A stretch of 64,000 nt of DNA. It comes from Candidatus Eisenbacteria bacterium. Lineage in GTDB: Bacteria; Eisenbacteria; RBG-16-71-46; JAFGJU01. This document shows positions 48,388 to 56,056 of this stretch, one piece after another; the first letter of the stretch is position 1; each line of letters begins with the position of its first letter. A program made the translations under genes and the position numbers. The stretch covers positions 461,149 through 525,148 of the forward strand of contig JAPLKG010000008.1 of the NCBI GenBank assembly GCA_026388185.1. The letters are read 5' to 3'. The notes beneath the pieces were generated by a model that saw only the letters and a program-made list of their open reading frames with translations, did no database searches and was not told where the DNA came from.

Positions 48388-49179
48388 TCAACGACGCGAA
48401 ATCCCACCGCGGATTTTGCGTACAGTGGAGCCGCTTGTTCGCCGTTCCTGTTTCTTGATTACTTTCACCGCGTCATCAAAGAATGCGATGGTGTTGTAAT
48501 ACTTGCACTCTGTCTCTCGGGGGACTTGGTGCATTGCAAGAAACTCTAGGAGTTTTTCTCTTGGTCTTTCCCCATCGCGGCACGGTGATATTGATGGCAC
48601 GAAGAATACCTTGGGCCAATTCACAGCCTTGACGCGAACTATCTTGACGTTCTTAAGGGGGATGTCGTAATCCGGCATGACGTTGCCCTTTGTCGCGGAG
48701 TCATGCTCTAACCATCGCTGGATCATGATTGTTGCATGTGGTGTCGCATGGACTCCGCCGATCCACTCCGCTTTGTCGTACCAAGCTGCTGCGTCCGTGA
48801 CGGCTTGTCCCATGACGGTGTTTGTTGGATCGTCTACATAGAAGGAGCCGATGGAGATCGAGCCTCTCAGAAGTATCCGGTGCTGCATGGAGTCGACGAG
48901 AAACTTCCTGAGGATTGCGAAAAAGGAAGTGATGTCATTGAGTTCTGGCGCTCGTGATCCGCACTTGAGTATAACAAGAATCGTATCGTTGAACGTGAAT
49001 GTCGTGACGCGGTCGGAAGCGATCCTGCCAAGCACACCTTCGGTTTTCTGGTTGAGGAGTCTGAGGACATAGGATCGTGATTACAAAAAGCGTTCGACCT
49101 CGGCATCGTTGTAAGTGGCCGCGCCGAGCGCATCGAGTATTGCTACGATCCCGTTTTGCTGTTCGATTGGAGTTTTCAT
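48388..49179 (-). pseudogene. Nucleotidyl-cyclase-like gene interrupted by an in-frame TAA
   Basis: Read from ATG 49179, the frame gives GIVAILDALGAATYNDAEVERFL, then TAA, then SRSYVLRLLNQKTEGVLGRIASDRV without a frame change, and continues to 48388. The chain has the pattern of class III cyclase-like proteins: an Asp in ILDALG, an Asp in FNDTILVIL, then LLRGSISIGSFY and a WIG motif. Without the stop the product would be 263 residues. A shorter frame can start at GTG 49035 but lacks the first Asp. Either the gene is dead, or the base is a sequencing or assembly error. The cyclase assignment rests on these motifs alone. Confidence 0.7.
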
Positions 49180-49193
49180 CTGTTCATCTTCTC

Positions 49194-49261
49194 GGCGAAC
49201 ATCAACATGAGCCGTTCTGCGGAGCACAGTGAGCAGAATCGGCTCCATGTGATGGTTCGGT
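49194..49261 (-). other. attC-like recombination site 1
   Basis: Read on the plus strand, outer boxes GGCGAAC (49194-49200) and GTTCGGT (49255-49261) pair at most positions. The next four bases on each side do not pair. Then ACATGAGCCGTTCTGC pairs with GCAGAATCGGCTCCATGT, leaving one unpaired T and one unpaired C on one arm. This unpaired-spacer and extrahelical-base layout is the mark of integron attC sites. The site starts just after the stop of the J-domain gene, as expected for its cassette. Confidence 0.75.
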
Positions 49262-49266
49262 CTTTG

Positions 49267-50235
49267 TCATGGTCTCCAGTAATATTTCGCATCTTTTACT
49301 GTAAATGTTCTGTTCAAATCTTCTGCATTGGAGATTTCAATTAGTTGTTTCTGTATGAGATAACCTATGAAACAATTCTTGAGCAATTCATATGTACTTG
49401 TCCGAAATAGTGGGAATCCTATATGGGCCAGTAAAGATTTCCATTTAGCTCTATTGCCAGCGATGAAATCAAAAGCATGAGATTCAGTAAATTTTCCTCG
49501 TTTGCAATCTTCCCATGTGTAAACATAGGAAAGGTGATTCATGAAGTCGATGGAAAAGCGAGTCGAACAAACCTCTTGTACCCGTCTCCGGAGAAGGAGG
49601 TTTTCAATATATTGTTTTAGGGTTAAGAACAACATCGTCACGAAAAGTACAAAAAGAGTCATCTTGATGGTGGCTGGAGAAAAAGGCGAATACTGAGAGA
49701 TGAAATCTGATGTCTCCTTGACCTTGTTCATCGCAGGCATAAGTGCACCGAGCATGAAGACGAGCCCGAGAGAAGCTAAGCTTCCTGGTGTCGGCTTATA
49801 CAGCTTTTCGAGATTTCGGCGCTCTTCTTGAAAGCGAGCATCTTCCTTTCTCTTGAGTTCATCTTTCAGTTGCTCGATCTCAAACTCACCGCATTCAATG
49901 CGGTGCTTAAGGCGCTCAATCTCCTTATTTGCCTCGTCAAGCTCGTGTTGTGTGAACACGTTGTCATAGATGGGCCTGTATAGCATTAATTCTGCGGGTG
50001 TTCTGCGAATTGCCTCATCTTGAATGAATCGGAACAGTTCTGGCATCAGTTCCTGCGCAGCCTTGAAGCGTGCTTCAGCGGTTTTCTTTGACTCCGCGTC
50101 AACAAACCTATCTGGATGAATGTGATGACAATATTCCCGGAGCCGCGAATGAAGTTCGATGGGGCTACATTCATCCCGCATGTTTAAGAGATCACGCACC
50201 CGTTGGATAATGCTCTTTTGAATGGAATTGTTCAT
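49267..50235 (-). CDS. Membrane J-domain-like cassette protein
   Basis: The 322-residue protein begins with a J-domain-like helix pair holding an HPD motif (HHIHPDRF), which in DnaJ stimulates Hsp70. A coiled coil follows (about 95-150, HELDEANKEIERLKHRI), then two membrane helices (about 160-180 and 195-215), and a C-terminal soluble part of unknown fold. I chose ATG at 50235, with GGGAGA upstream, over GTG at 50259, which lies at the edge of the recombination site. No function is known. It lies between two attC-like sites and so looks like one gene cassette. Confidence 0.65.
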   Translation of the reverse strand: MNNSIQKSIIQRVRDLLNMRDECSPIELHSRLREYCHHIHPDRFVDAESKKTAEARFKAAQELMPELFRFIQDEAIRRTPAELMLYRPIYDNVFTQHELDEANKEIERLKHRIECGEFEIEQLKDELKRKEDARFQEERRNLEKLYKPTPGSLASLGLVFMLGALMPAMNKVKETSDFISQYSPFSPATIKMTLFVLFVTMLFLTLKQYIENLLLRRRVQEVCSTRFSIDFMNHLSYVYTWEDCKRGKFTESHAFDFIAGNRAKWKSLLAHIGFPLFRTSTYELLKNCFIGYLIQKQLIEISNAEDLNRTFTVKDAKYYWRP

Positions 50236-50247
50236 TCTTTCTCTCCC

Positions 50248-50304
50248 GCCGAACGTCACGGGCGAGCGGCAAGACTTTCCGTCCGCTCCAGCCGGAGATT
50301 CGGT
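50248..50304 (-). other. attC-like recombination site 2
   Basis: Plus-strand boxes GCCGAAC (50248-50254) and ATTCGGT (50298-50304) pair at five bases. Inner arms GAGCGG and CCGCTC pair, as do CGG/CCG with unpaired bases between. The R box next to the stop of the 3-helix membrane protein is degenerate (ACCGAAT on the cassette strand). Confidence 0.55.
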
Positions 50305-50307
50305 AGT

Positions 50308-51006
50308 TCATTTCTCTTTTGGTTGATCACCCTGTCTTGTCACCACATTGGGTGGAAACTGGGGTTTCTTAGTTGGCTCAGCGGGTTTCGTAGGTTGCTG
50401 TGGCACCTTTGGCTGATCTTCAGACATATTTCCTCCCGGGGGTTTCTCTGTTTGAGTGAAATTGACGGTCTCAATCCGTTGCACATCTCGGGGACGTCGC
50501 GCCTCGCTCACAGTGAATGGGACCGCGCTCAGAGCCATGAATATGACTCCAAGTACTAGACCTATATTTGCCCTGTACAGGAAGGCAGCTCTGGAGATGT
50601 TGTTCTCCATGTTGACGCTTGCGGCTTCCGCATAACTTCGTTCGAGTTCATCTTCAAACTCTTTCTCAGCTTCTGACTCTGACCTGTTCAAAGCACGGTA
50701 ATACGCCTTGTTGTTTGTGGAATACGCTAGCAGGTCGTTACAGGATGGTAGGACCAAATACTTGTAACGGTGCATGACTCGTACAATGTAGTAGAACGCT
50801 GCGATTAGGGCAAGAAAAGCTGCGAGCACACAGACAAGAAAGATGTAGGTCAAGTAGCCTGAAGAGTAGGCGAACAGTTTCACAAACGAAAAAGCTACCC
50901 CAGTGAGGCCAGTTAGCACCGCTATGGGTAGCGTAACTGCACCTTCGATCTGTTGTCTGCGGTTGAGCTCAAAGTAATATTGCTCTTTCATCAAATCAAC
51001 GCTCAT
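50308..51006 (-). CDS. Cassette membrane protein of unknown function (three helices)
   Basis: The 232-residue protein has an acidic/aromatic start (MKEQYYFELNRRQQIEGA), two closely spaced membrane helices (about residues 20-45 and 50-75), a charged helical middle with KEFEDELERSYAEA, and a third helix (about 145-165). The tail is Pro/Lys-rich. The layout resembles SLATT-type or other small membrane effectors in defence loci, but I cannot assign it to one. The start ATG 51006 is preferred to GTG 51030, which lies in the recombination-site edge. Confidence 0.6.
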   Translation of the reverse strand: MSVDLMKEQYYFELNRRQQIEGAVTLPIAVLTGLTGVAFSFVKLFAYSSGYLTYIFLVCVLAAFLALIAAFYYIVRVMHRYKYLVLPSCNDLLAYSTNNKAYYRALNRSESEAEKEFEDELERSYAEAASVNMENNISRAAFLYRANIGLVLGVIFMALSAVPFTVSEARRPRDVQRIETVNFTQTEKPPGGNMSEDQPKVPQQPTKPAEPTKKPQFPPNVVTRQGDQPKEK

Positions 51007-51028
51007 GGGATTTCGACCGCTTAGAATC

Positions 51029-51078
51029 ACCGAACGCCAGCAATAACCTGGCGCCGCGCAGCGACGCTCAGGTTATTG
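51029..51078 (-). other. attC-like recombination site 3 (unusual core)
   Basis: An inverted repeat runs from 51041 to 51078: CAATAACCTG..GCG pairs with CGC..TCAGGTTATTG with one unpaired base, and a GC-rich loop of about 11 bases lies between. An ACCGAAC box (51029-51035) sits at the start of the next cassette. The stop codon of the nuclease-like gene (51073-51075) lies inside the repeat, as in many integron cassettes. The core is not the usual one, so it could also be a terminator hairpin. Confidence 0.4.
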
Positions 51079-51933
51079 TCTTGTCCGCCCTTTTTCTCTC
51101 GATGAATCAAGAGACTCGATCATCTTCGTGATCAACCTTGCCGTACAGGCGAGTTGTGCGCATGCCACTTTGGCCGAGAAATCTTGCCAGGTCGCAAGAT
51201 TTCTGAAAACCCCACCCTGATTCAGCGGAGAGTCTTGAACAAGAGAATAGAAAGTCTTAAGAATTCCCGCGTGTTCGCCGTTGATCACAGGGACTACCAC
51301 GGGCTGTTTCCTCAGCGCATCAGCCATTCGTGTCGCATACACGTACTGGCGGATGAGTTGGTATGTGTCTTCCCAGTCTTTGAGGCTCTCCAGTTCTACG
51401 AACCCTGACACCTTCGCGTAGGATCTCATTCGGCGCATAGCACCGCTTTCCTTGCCGTTAGATCTATTTGTTTGTGCCTTCCAAGGTGATTGGCCGCCGT
51501 TGAGGTTTAGTTTGCACTCGACGAAAGCGACCTCGCCCTCGGTCACAAGCACAAGATCGGGCTCAGTCATAGTGCCCCTGAGTTGCCCGTCAACGGTTCT
51601 GATGAGGATGCTTAGGAGTTGCTGGATCTCACTATGCTTCTCAACATCACATCCCCAGAACAGGACGGATTCGACAGCTGAAAGACCGAGCACCTCAGAT
51701 ACCACTTGAAGGCCCCTTGGGCCTTCAATCTGGAGGCTGCGGAAGACGTTCCATGTCATGGCGTCTTCACTGTTGGCCACACCGAGGTAAGCCTTGCCTC
51801 CATCCTTTCCCGGCTTCCAGAGGCTCTCGCCTGCGAAGTGGTCACGCCATGCCTTCTGGATAAGTACGGGATTGTGCGGGTCGGCGATGAGATTTGTTCG
51901 AAAGTCATACTGCGCGAGGTGTTCCGGTATCAT
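51073..51933 (-). CDS. PD-(D/E)XK nuclease-like cassette protein
   Basis: The 286-residue protein contains TEPDLVLVTEGEVAFVECKLN near residues 122-142, with an Asp and a downstream E-C-K. That is the spacing of the PD-(D/E)XK nuclease core. The rest, including WNVFRSLQIEGPRGL and ESLKDWEDTYQLIRQYVYATRM, is not familiar. I chose ATG 51933, just after the box of recombination site 4, with GAGAGAAG upstream; GTG 51969 would start inside that site. It may be a defence or restriction-like enzyme. Confidence 0.65.
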   Translation of the reverse strand: MIPEHLAQYDFRTNLIADPHNPVLIQKAWRDHFAGESLWKPGKDGGKAYLGVANSEDAMTWNVFRSLQIEGPRGLQVVSEVLGLSAVESVLFWGCDVEKHSEIQQLLSILIRTVDGQLRGTMTEPDLVLVTEGEVAFVECKLNLNGGQSPWKAQTNRSNGKESGAMRRMRSYAKVSGFVELESLKDWEDTYQLIRQYVYATRMADALRKQPVVVPVINGEHAGILKTFYSLVQDSPLNQGGVFRNLATWQDFSAKVACAQLACTARLITKMIESLDSSREKGRTRQ

Positions 51934-51950
51934 TTCTTTGTCTTCTCTCT

Positions 51951-52014
51951 GGTGAACGGTGGGGCTCACCCTCGGGATGCACAGCGGACTGGCGGGTGGA
52001 GCGGCTGGTTATGG
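51951..52014 (-). other. attC-like recombination site 4 (degenerate)
   Basis: Boxes GGTGAAC (51951-51957) and GTTATGG (52008-52014) pair only in part. The inner arms GCTCACCC and GGGTGGAGC pair with one unpaired base. The site lies 8-70 bases after the kinase stop, where a cassette boundary is expected. Confidence 0.4.
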
Positions 52015-52041
52015 CTCGTGACATAGATGCCCAATGCTGAC

Positions 52042-53232
52042 TCACCTCCGCCACCGAAAAGCGGCGAGCCTACGTACTTGTTTCGCACCATCCGGGCCAG
52101 TGATTGAAAGCGCCTGTCTCTGGGCATCGAGGAGCCACCTGGACATGGATGGGCGTATGACCTGTTTCCGGCTGGGGCGAGCAGCGACTCCCTGAATGAG
52201 AAACGAAAGAAGCGGTGCGGCCTGGCGGTCCAGGGCGAGACGAGATATCAGAGAAGTCAGCCACTGATAATCAAGCAAGAGCGGTTCGCGAAACTTAAAC
52301 AAGAGACTATCCGCTACGATCCGCGTGAGATCATCCGTGGCTATGGAAGTCAGGGCCCTAGGATTCTGTGTCGTCCTGCGGAAGAAGGCTCGCTTGTGCG
52401 TCCTAGCATAGTCCCCTAGGGCGCGACCCCGACTTAAAGGGACGAGCAGGCGACCGACTGCCCGCATTGACTCGGGGCGTCGATCTCTCTCCAGCTGTGT
52501 CATCCGACCGATGACATAATCCCACGGCTTGAGGTGACGCCGGGAGCCCCGCGAGCCGCCGGAGGATGAGGGCATGGATGTGCCGACGGGGGAACCAACC
52601 AACATGTGCCTGACCGTCCTGCCCAAGGCAAAGATGTCACCCCTAGCATCGACAGATTGCGGATCCTGGGCTTGCTCGGGCGGGAGGTAGTATAGCGTGC
52701 CCAGCATGGAGTCCTCACCGCAAGTGAAAGTATGCCAATCCGCGATTCGGCACATCCCAAAGTCTGCGAGCTTGGGATGGCCATTGGTGGCAAAGAGGAT
52801 GTTGGCAGGCTTGATATCGCGGTGCACTATGCCTGTGTTGTGGGCATATTGCAGGGCCGAACATATGGGCCACAGTATATCCAGTACGGCTTGCTGTCTC
52901 ATGGGCCCATTCTCAATCATCTTCTCGAGGGATCCGCCCCCGCAGAACTCCATGACATAATACGGATTGTCTGCGTTGACGTTGCAGTCGTATATGGGCA
53001 CGATGCTCGGGTGGTTCAGCCTGATCATCGCCTGAACTTCGCGAATGAAGCGTTGCTTGTGTCGGTCCAACGACGCCTTGGCTGCAGGAGCTTCCTCGCG
53101 AAGTGGCCTGAGAGACTTCAGTACGAGTCTCTGGCCAGACAGCCGATCGAGAACGAGGAACGTGACCGCTACCGAGCCCGATTCAACTTGCCGTATCACC
53201 TGATAGTGCTCGTCAATGAGTCTCTCTGCCAT
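52042..53232 (-). CDS. Hanks-type Ser/Thr protein kinase
   Basis: The N-terminal 280 residues form a protein kinase domain. The ATP-binding Lys is in LVLKS (residue 39). The glycine loop is degenerate (VESGSVAV). The catalytic loop HRDIKPAN is at 137-144, DFG at 157-159 and PPEQ at 184-187. Residues 280-396 carry no domain I know. No membrane helix is evident. Only 90 bases without a clear recombination site separate it from the macro-TIR gene upstream, so the two may form one two-gene cassette. Confidence 0.85.
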   Translation of the reverse strand: MAERLIDEHYQVIRQVESGSVAVTFLVLDRLSGQRLVLKSLRPLREEAPAAKASLDRHKQRFIREVQAMIRLNHPSIVPIYDCNVNADNPYYVMEFCGGGSLEKMIENGPMRQQAVLDILWPICSALQYAHNTGIVHRDIKPANILFATNGHPKLADFGMCRIADWHTFTCGEDSMLGTLYYLPPEQAQDPQSVDARGDIFALGRTVRHMLVGSPVGTSMPSSSGGSRGSRRHLKPWDYVIGRMTQLERDRRPESMRAVGRLLVPLSRGRALGDYARTHKRAFFRRTTQNPRALTSIATDDLTRIVADSLLFKFREPLLLDYQWLTSLISRLALDRQAAPLLSFLIQGVAARPSRKQVIRPSMSRWLLDAQRQALSITGPDGAKQVRRLAAFRWRR

Positions 53233-53322
53233 CCTGATGTTCCCCCCTAGAGTGCTGCGAGGCGGCTCCGCATGCCCACTGGACCGTGCCGAAGCTCACC
53301 AGAGTAGCTGTAACGTCGCAAA

Positions 53323-54357
53323 TCAGCGGCGCGGTTTACCGCGTACGCTGGATCTGTCTGGCTCGGCCGTTCCGTTCTTGTGGATCTTCTGCTTCACATA
53401 CGTAGGTACCTCTCCTAGCTCCGGTTCCGTGTCGCAATCGAAAATGCACAGCACAAGTTCTTTGAGCCTTTCAGGATCTATGTCTGACTCTTTGCCCCAG
53501 TCAAAGGCGTACTTTGACTTCATATAAATTGGAAGGGCTTCATCGGCAGCATCTTCACGGATGATGGCAATGTACTTCCGTTTGTTATCGCCTTGAGCAA
53601 GCATGTCGCCTTGAATGACCATTGTCTCCCAGCCCACCCCCCCTTTTCGGAAATCCGCCTTCTCCATGTAGTACTTGTCGCAGACAAGTAGCACCTTCTC
53701 CGCCATGATGACCTCATTTGCCATCCATTGTGGAAGGTCAAATCCGGGTTTCAAGTGAAATGCATCAAGACGTGCGTCCACCCCGTGTTCGCGTAACGCT
53801 GTGGCCAGCAACTTGACCCAAGATGCGTTGTTCTTGTTGGTTCCAGTGTAACTAATGAATACCCTTGGGTGAGGAATTGGCTTCTCTTCCGACGCGACCT
53901 TACGGGCGGCAGAGAGGTTCCGATATGCCTCACGCGTGAAGCAGAACACGTTGAAGATGATGTCCTTTTCTGCGGCAAGAATGGACCGGAGGGCCTCAAA
54001 GGAATCCACAGGTGTCATTCCTCCGGCACCCGATCCAAGGAGAGGGATATTGACTATTCTAATCTGATTCGCGGTCGCATAGCGGACAATTTCCCCTGCG
54101 ATTTGGCTGATTGCCTCCGCTTCAGACGTGATCGTGTTCGCGTTGACCGATGCAGCGTATCCAATCGTACTGGCGAACTCATACCTTGACTCTCGGAAGT
54201 GAACCTTTCCATATGGAATGTGGCCGACCATCGTGGGCAGACCGCGTTCGTGAAGGTTCGTGTATACCGAGTGAGTCACCCCCCCACCGCTGTCACACGG
54301 AACGATCAGGAGGTCGCATTTTGAGTCAAAGATGCTGCCATGAATGAGATGTATCAT
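53323..54357 (-). CDS. Macro-TIR fusion protein (putative NAD-linked immune effector)
   Basis: Residues 1-150 resemble a macro domain, the fold that binds ADP-ribose: GSIFDSKCDLLIVPCDSGGG at the start and a glycine-rich loop PLLGSGAGG at 105-113. Residues 164-290 are a TIR-like domain: RVFISYTG at 165-172, a VLLVCDKYY strand, and KGGVGWETMVIQ, with Glu244 in the position of the NADase glutamate. TIR enzymes make or consume NAD-derived signals in bacterial immunity, and macro domains are sensors of such signals in some Thoeris systems. This chain carries both. That link is inference. Confidence 0.75.
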   Translation of the reverse strand: MIHLIHGSIFDSKCDLLIVPCDSGGGVTHSVYTNLHERGLPTMVGHIPYGKVHFRESRYEFASTIGYAASVNANTITSEAEAISQIAGEIVRYATANQIRIVNIPLLGSGAGGMTPVDSFEALRSILAAEKDIIFNVFCFTREAYRNLSAARKVASEEKPIPHPRVFISYTGTNKNNASWVKLLATALREHGVDARLDAFHLKPGFDLPQWMANEVIMAEKVLLVCDKYYMEKADFRKGGVGWETMVIQGDMLAQGDNKRKYIAIIREDAADEALPIYMKSKYAFDWGKESDIDPERLKELVLCIFDCDTEPELGEVPTYVKQKIHKNGTAEPDRSSVRGKPRR

Positions 54358-54369
54358 CGATTTCCTCTT

Positions 54370-54430
54370 GCCGAACGTCGCCGTTCACCGGCTCGGCGAA
54401 GCCGAGTCCGTGTGCAGCGGCTGGTTCGGC
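54370..54430 (-). other. attC-like recombination site 5 (best example)
   Basis: Perfectly paired outer boxes GCCGAAC (54370-54376) and GTTCGGC (54424-54430). Next to them GTCGCCGTTCACCGG pairs with CCGTGTGCAGCGGCTG, leaving two unpaired bases. The centre is a perfect hairpin, CTCGGC-GAA-GCCGAG, like the variable terminal structure of class 1 integron cassettes. It follows the stop of the 54454-55458 gene and precedes the macro-TIR gene. Confidence 0.8.
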
Positions 54431-54453
54431 ATGATGACTAGCTCATCCCGTGA

Positions 54454-55458
54454 TTAGTCTTCACTCCCAATGTCCATATGTAGCAACAGCACGGCAATAT
54501 CGCCCTCGAAACTCATCTCGACACTTCGTTCATCAACCGGGAAGTCAATCGCCCGTCCTAGGTTAGCGGTGCGAATCAAGCGAGTGGCGAAGGAGTCGAC
54601 CTCTGGATTTGCGGTCGCCCCACGCCAACAAGTGAATTCCCCTATGTTGATCTGAGTCCACCCTCGGATGAAATCGTAGAGGTCGCGAGCGAAGTGGAGG
54701 TTGCCCAAGAAGGGGATGCCAAGCCCGACGCCTGGCCATGGAACGGGTCCGATTCTACGCATAACATCGCGAAGGATGAAGTAATACTCATCTGGGTCAA
54801 GACCCGGAAATGGAACAGGTCCACTCGCGAAGCTTGACTGCAGTCCACCCTGCTGAAGAACACTTGGGAAACTCACGTCTGCCGGCTCCAGCGTCGAGCT
54901 CTGTGCCAAGAACTCTGCAAGGAGTGGTGCTGATGCGAAGATCATCTCGCCTGGTTCAGAGAGGAGCCCGAATGCTCCAAGACAACCAGTGGAATTCCGG
55001 AACACGACATCATCCATGCCGCGGAATATACCGCGATTGCCGGTGAAAGGCGGGAAGTTCTTGAGCAGGAACAATTGCTCTGCGTCTATGCCCCAATTCT
55101 GGTTCTTCGCCTTTTTGTTTTGGATAATACACACACGCTCAACAAGCCGGCGCTTTCCCGCCGTCACAATGGAGATCGCAACCATATCTCCTAGTTCTCT
55201 AGTAGTGGGCTTGTCGCGAAAGTTGAACTCGACGTACGAGCGCGGGCCATGGATCTTGTTTGCCGCTATGTGGATCAGTCTGCCATACGACTTCTCGTTA
55301 ATCGCGGTGACGAGTCTCGTGATGATCGAAACTTCATTCTCAGCGGATGCATATGCTTGGCTGAGGGCATCGTAGGCGGCACGGACAACCCCGTTCTGGA
55401 AGTTGACAAAGTCGGTGTCATGGGCCAACTGTGCGGCAATTTCAAAGAACCTACGCAT
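54454..55458 (-). CDS. Cassette protein of unknown function, possible nuclease-like core
   Basis: The 334-residue protein has an ELGDMVAISIV strand followed by ERVCIIQNKK. That Asp then Gln-x-Lys spacing occurs in divergent PD-(D/E)XK nucleases. A QLFLLKNFPPFTG motif follows. I know no named family. The ATG at 55458 has AGGGA upstream; an earlier ATG at 55482 is possible and lies in the recombination-site flank. A defence role is a guess from its neighbours. Confidence 0.6.
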   Translation of the reverse strand: MRRFFEIAAQLAHDTDFVNFQNGVVRAAYDALSQAYASAENEVSIITRLVTAINEKSYGRLIHIAANKIHGPRSYVEFNFRDKPTTRELGDMVAISIVTAGKRRLVERVCIIQNKKAKNQNWGIDAEQLFLLKNFPPFTGNRGIFRGMDDVVFRNSTGCLGAFGLLSEPGEMIFASAPLLAEFLAQSSTLEPADVSFPSVLQQGGLQSSFASGPVPFPGLDPDEYYFILRDVMRRIGPVPWPGVGLGIPFLGNLHFARDLYDFIRGWTQINIGEFTCWRGATANPEVDSFATRLIRTANLGRAIDFPVDERSVEMSFEGDIAVLLLHMDIGSED

Positions 55459-55490
55459 ACTCGGTTTCCCTATTCTTCTCATTCTGTCGT

Positions 55491-55578
55491 GCCGAACGCG
55501 CGGGGTCAGCTGCGGCGCGGCTCGCGCCAGACGTTGTTATTGCCTCGGCGCCCCGGCCGCTGGAGCCCGAAGTTAGGC
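55491..55578 (-). other. attC-like recombination site 6
   Basis: Boxes GCCGAAC (55491-55497) and GTTAGGC (55572-55578) pair at six of seven bases. The second is the standard GTTRRRY core. Arms CGGGGTCAGC and GCTGGAGCCCG pair with extra unpaired bases. The central 45-base part is GC-rich and could fold further. It lies 8 bases after the stop of the 55586 gene. Confidence 0.7.
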
Positions 55579-55585
55579 TTCAATC

Positions 55586-56017
55586 TCATACGTTACCTAT
55601 GAGGGCCAAGGATAAGAACCAGAACACCATGAACATGATGTAGAGGCCCTTGGTCGCACGAAACATGAGGTTCGATCTAGGTCTCTCCTCCATGGTGTTG
55701 TACTGGAGGAGCCTCTCCAGCTCCCGGGCCTTCTCCTGATAGTAACGAATGAGCTGTTCGAGGCGCCGCTCGTAGCCGAAGAAGACGAAGGTAACGCCCA
55801 GCCCGATCACTCTGAATGCGATGAGCACGGAGTGCGTGACACCCTTCTCCGGCGAAATAAGTCCGAAGGCCGCTGAAACCGCGGCCGCTGAGACGGCAAA
55901 GTAAACAGAGACCATGACAAAGCGAAGAGAACTGTAGTGGCGAAGATAGAGATTCGCTTCCGTGTACTCTTGATCCCGATGAGGTTGGATGGGTGTGTTC
56001 TGGAGAGTGCCCGACAT
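55586..56017 (-). CDS. Small cassette membrane protein
   Basis: The 143-residue protein has a polar start, two membrane helices (about residues 32-52 and 63-82), a charged helix (YYQEKARELERLLQYN), and a third helix near the C terminus (LYIMFMVFWFLSLALI). No family is recognised. I chose ATG 56017, which has GGGAGAAACC upstream; ATG 56056 adds 13 unlikely residues. It is the first gene of the cassette array. Confidence 0.6.
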   Translation of the reverse strand: MSGTLQNTPIQPHRDQEYTEANLYLRHYSSLRFVMVSVYFAVSAAAVSAAFGLISPEKGVTHSVLIAFRVIGLGVTFVFFGYERRLEQLIRYYQEKARELERLLQYNTMEERPRSNLMFRATKGLYIMFMVFWFLSLALIGNV

Positions 56018-56056
56018 GGTTTCTCCCGAGTCTGATGAAGCCCAACTACTGGTCAT

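Noticed and set aside
53233-53322. Possible attC site between the kinase and macro-TIR genes
   Set aside because: No outer GTT/AAC boxes pair, and the inner repeats are short. The gap looks like an ordinary intergenic stretch.
53323-54357. A standard two-gene Thoeris system
   Set aside because: No separate ThsA-type effector with SIR2 or transmembrane domain lies next to the TIR protein; the macro domain is in the same chain.
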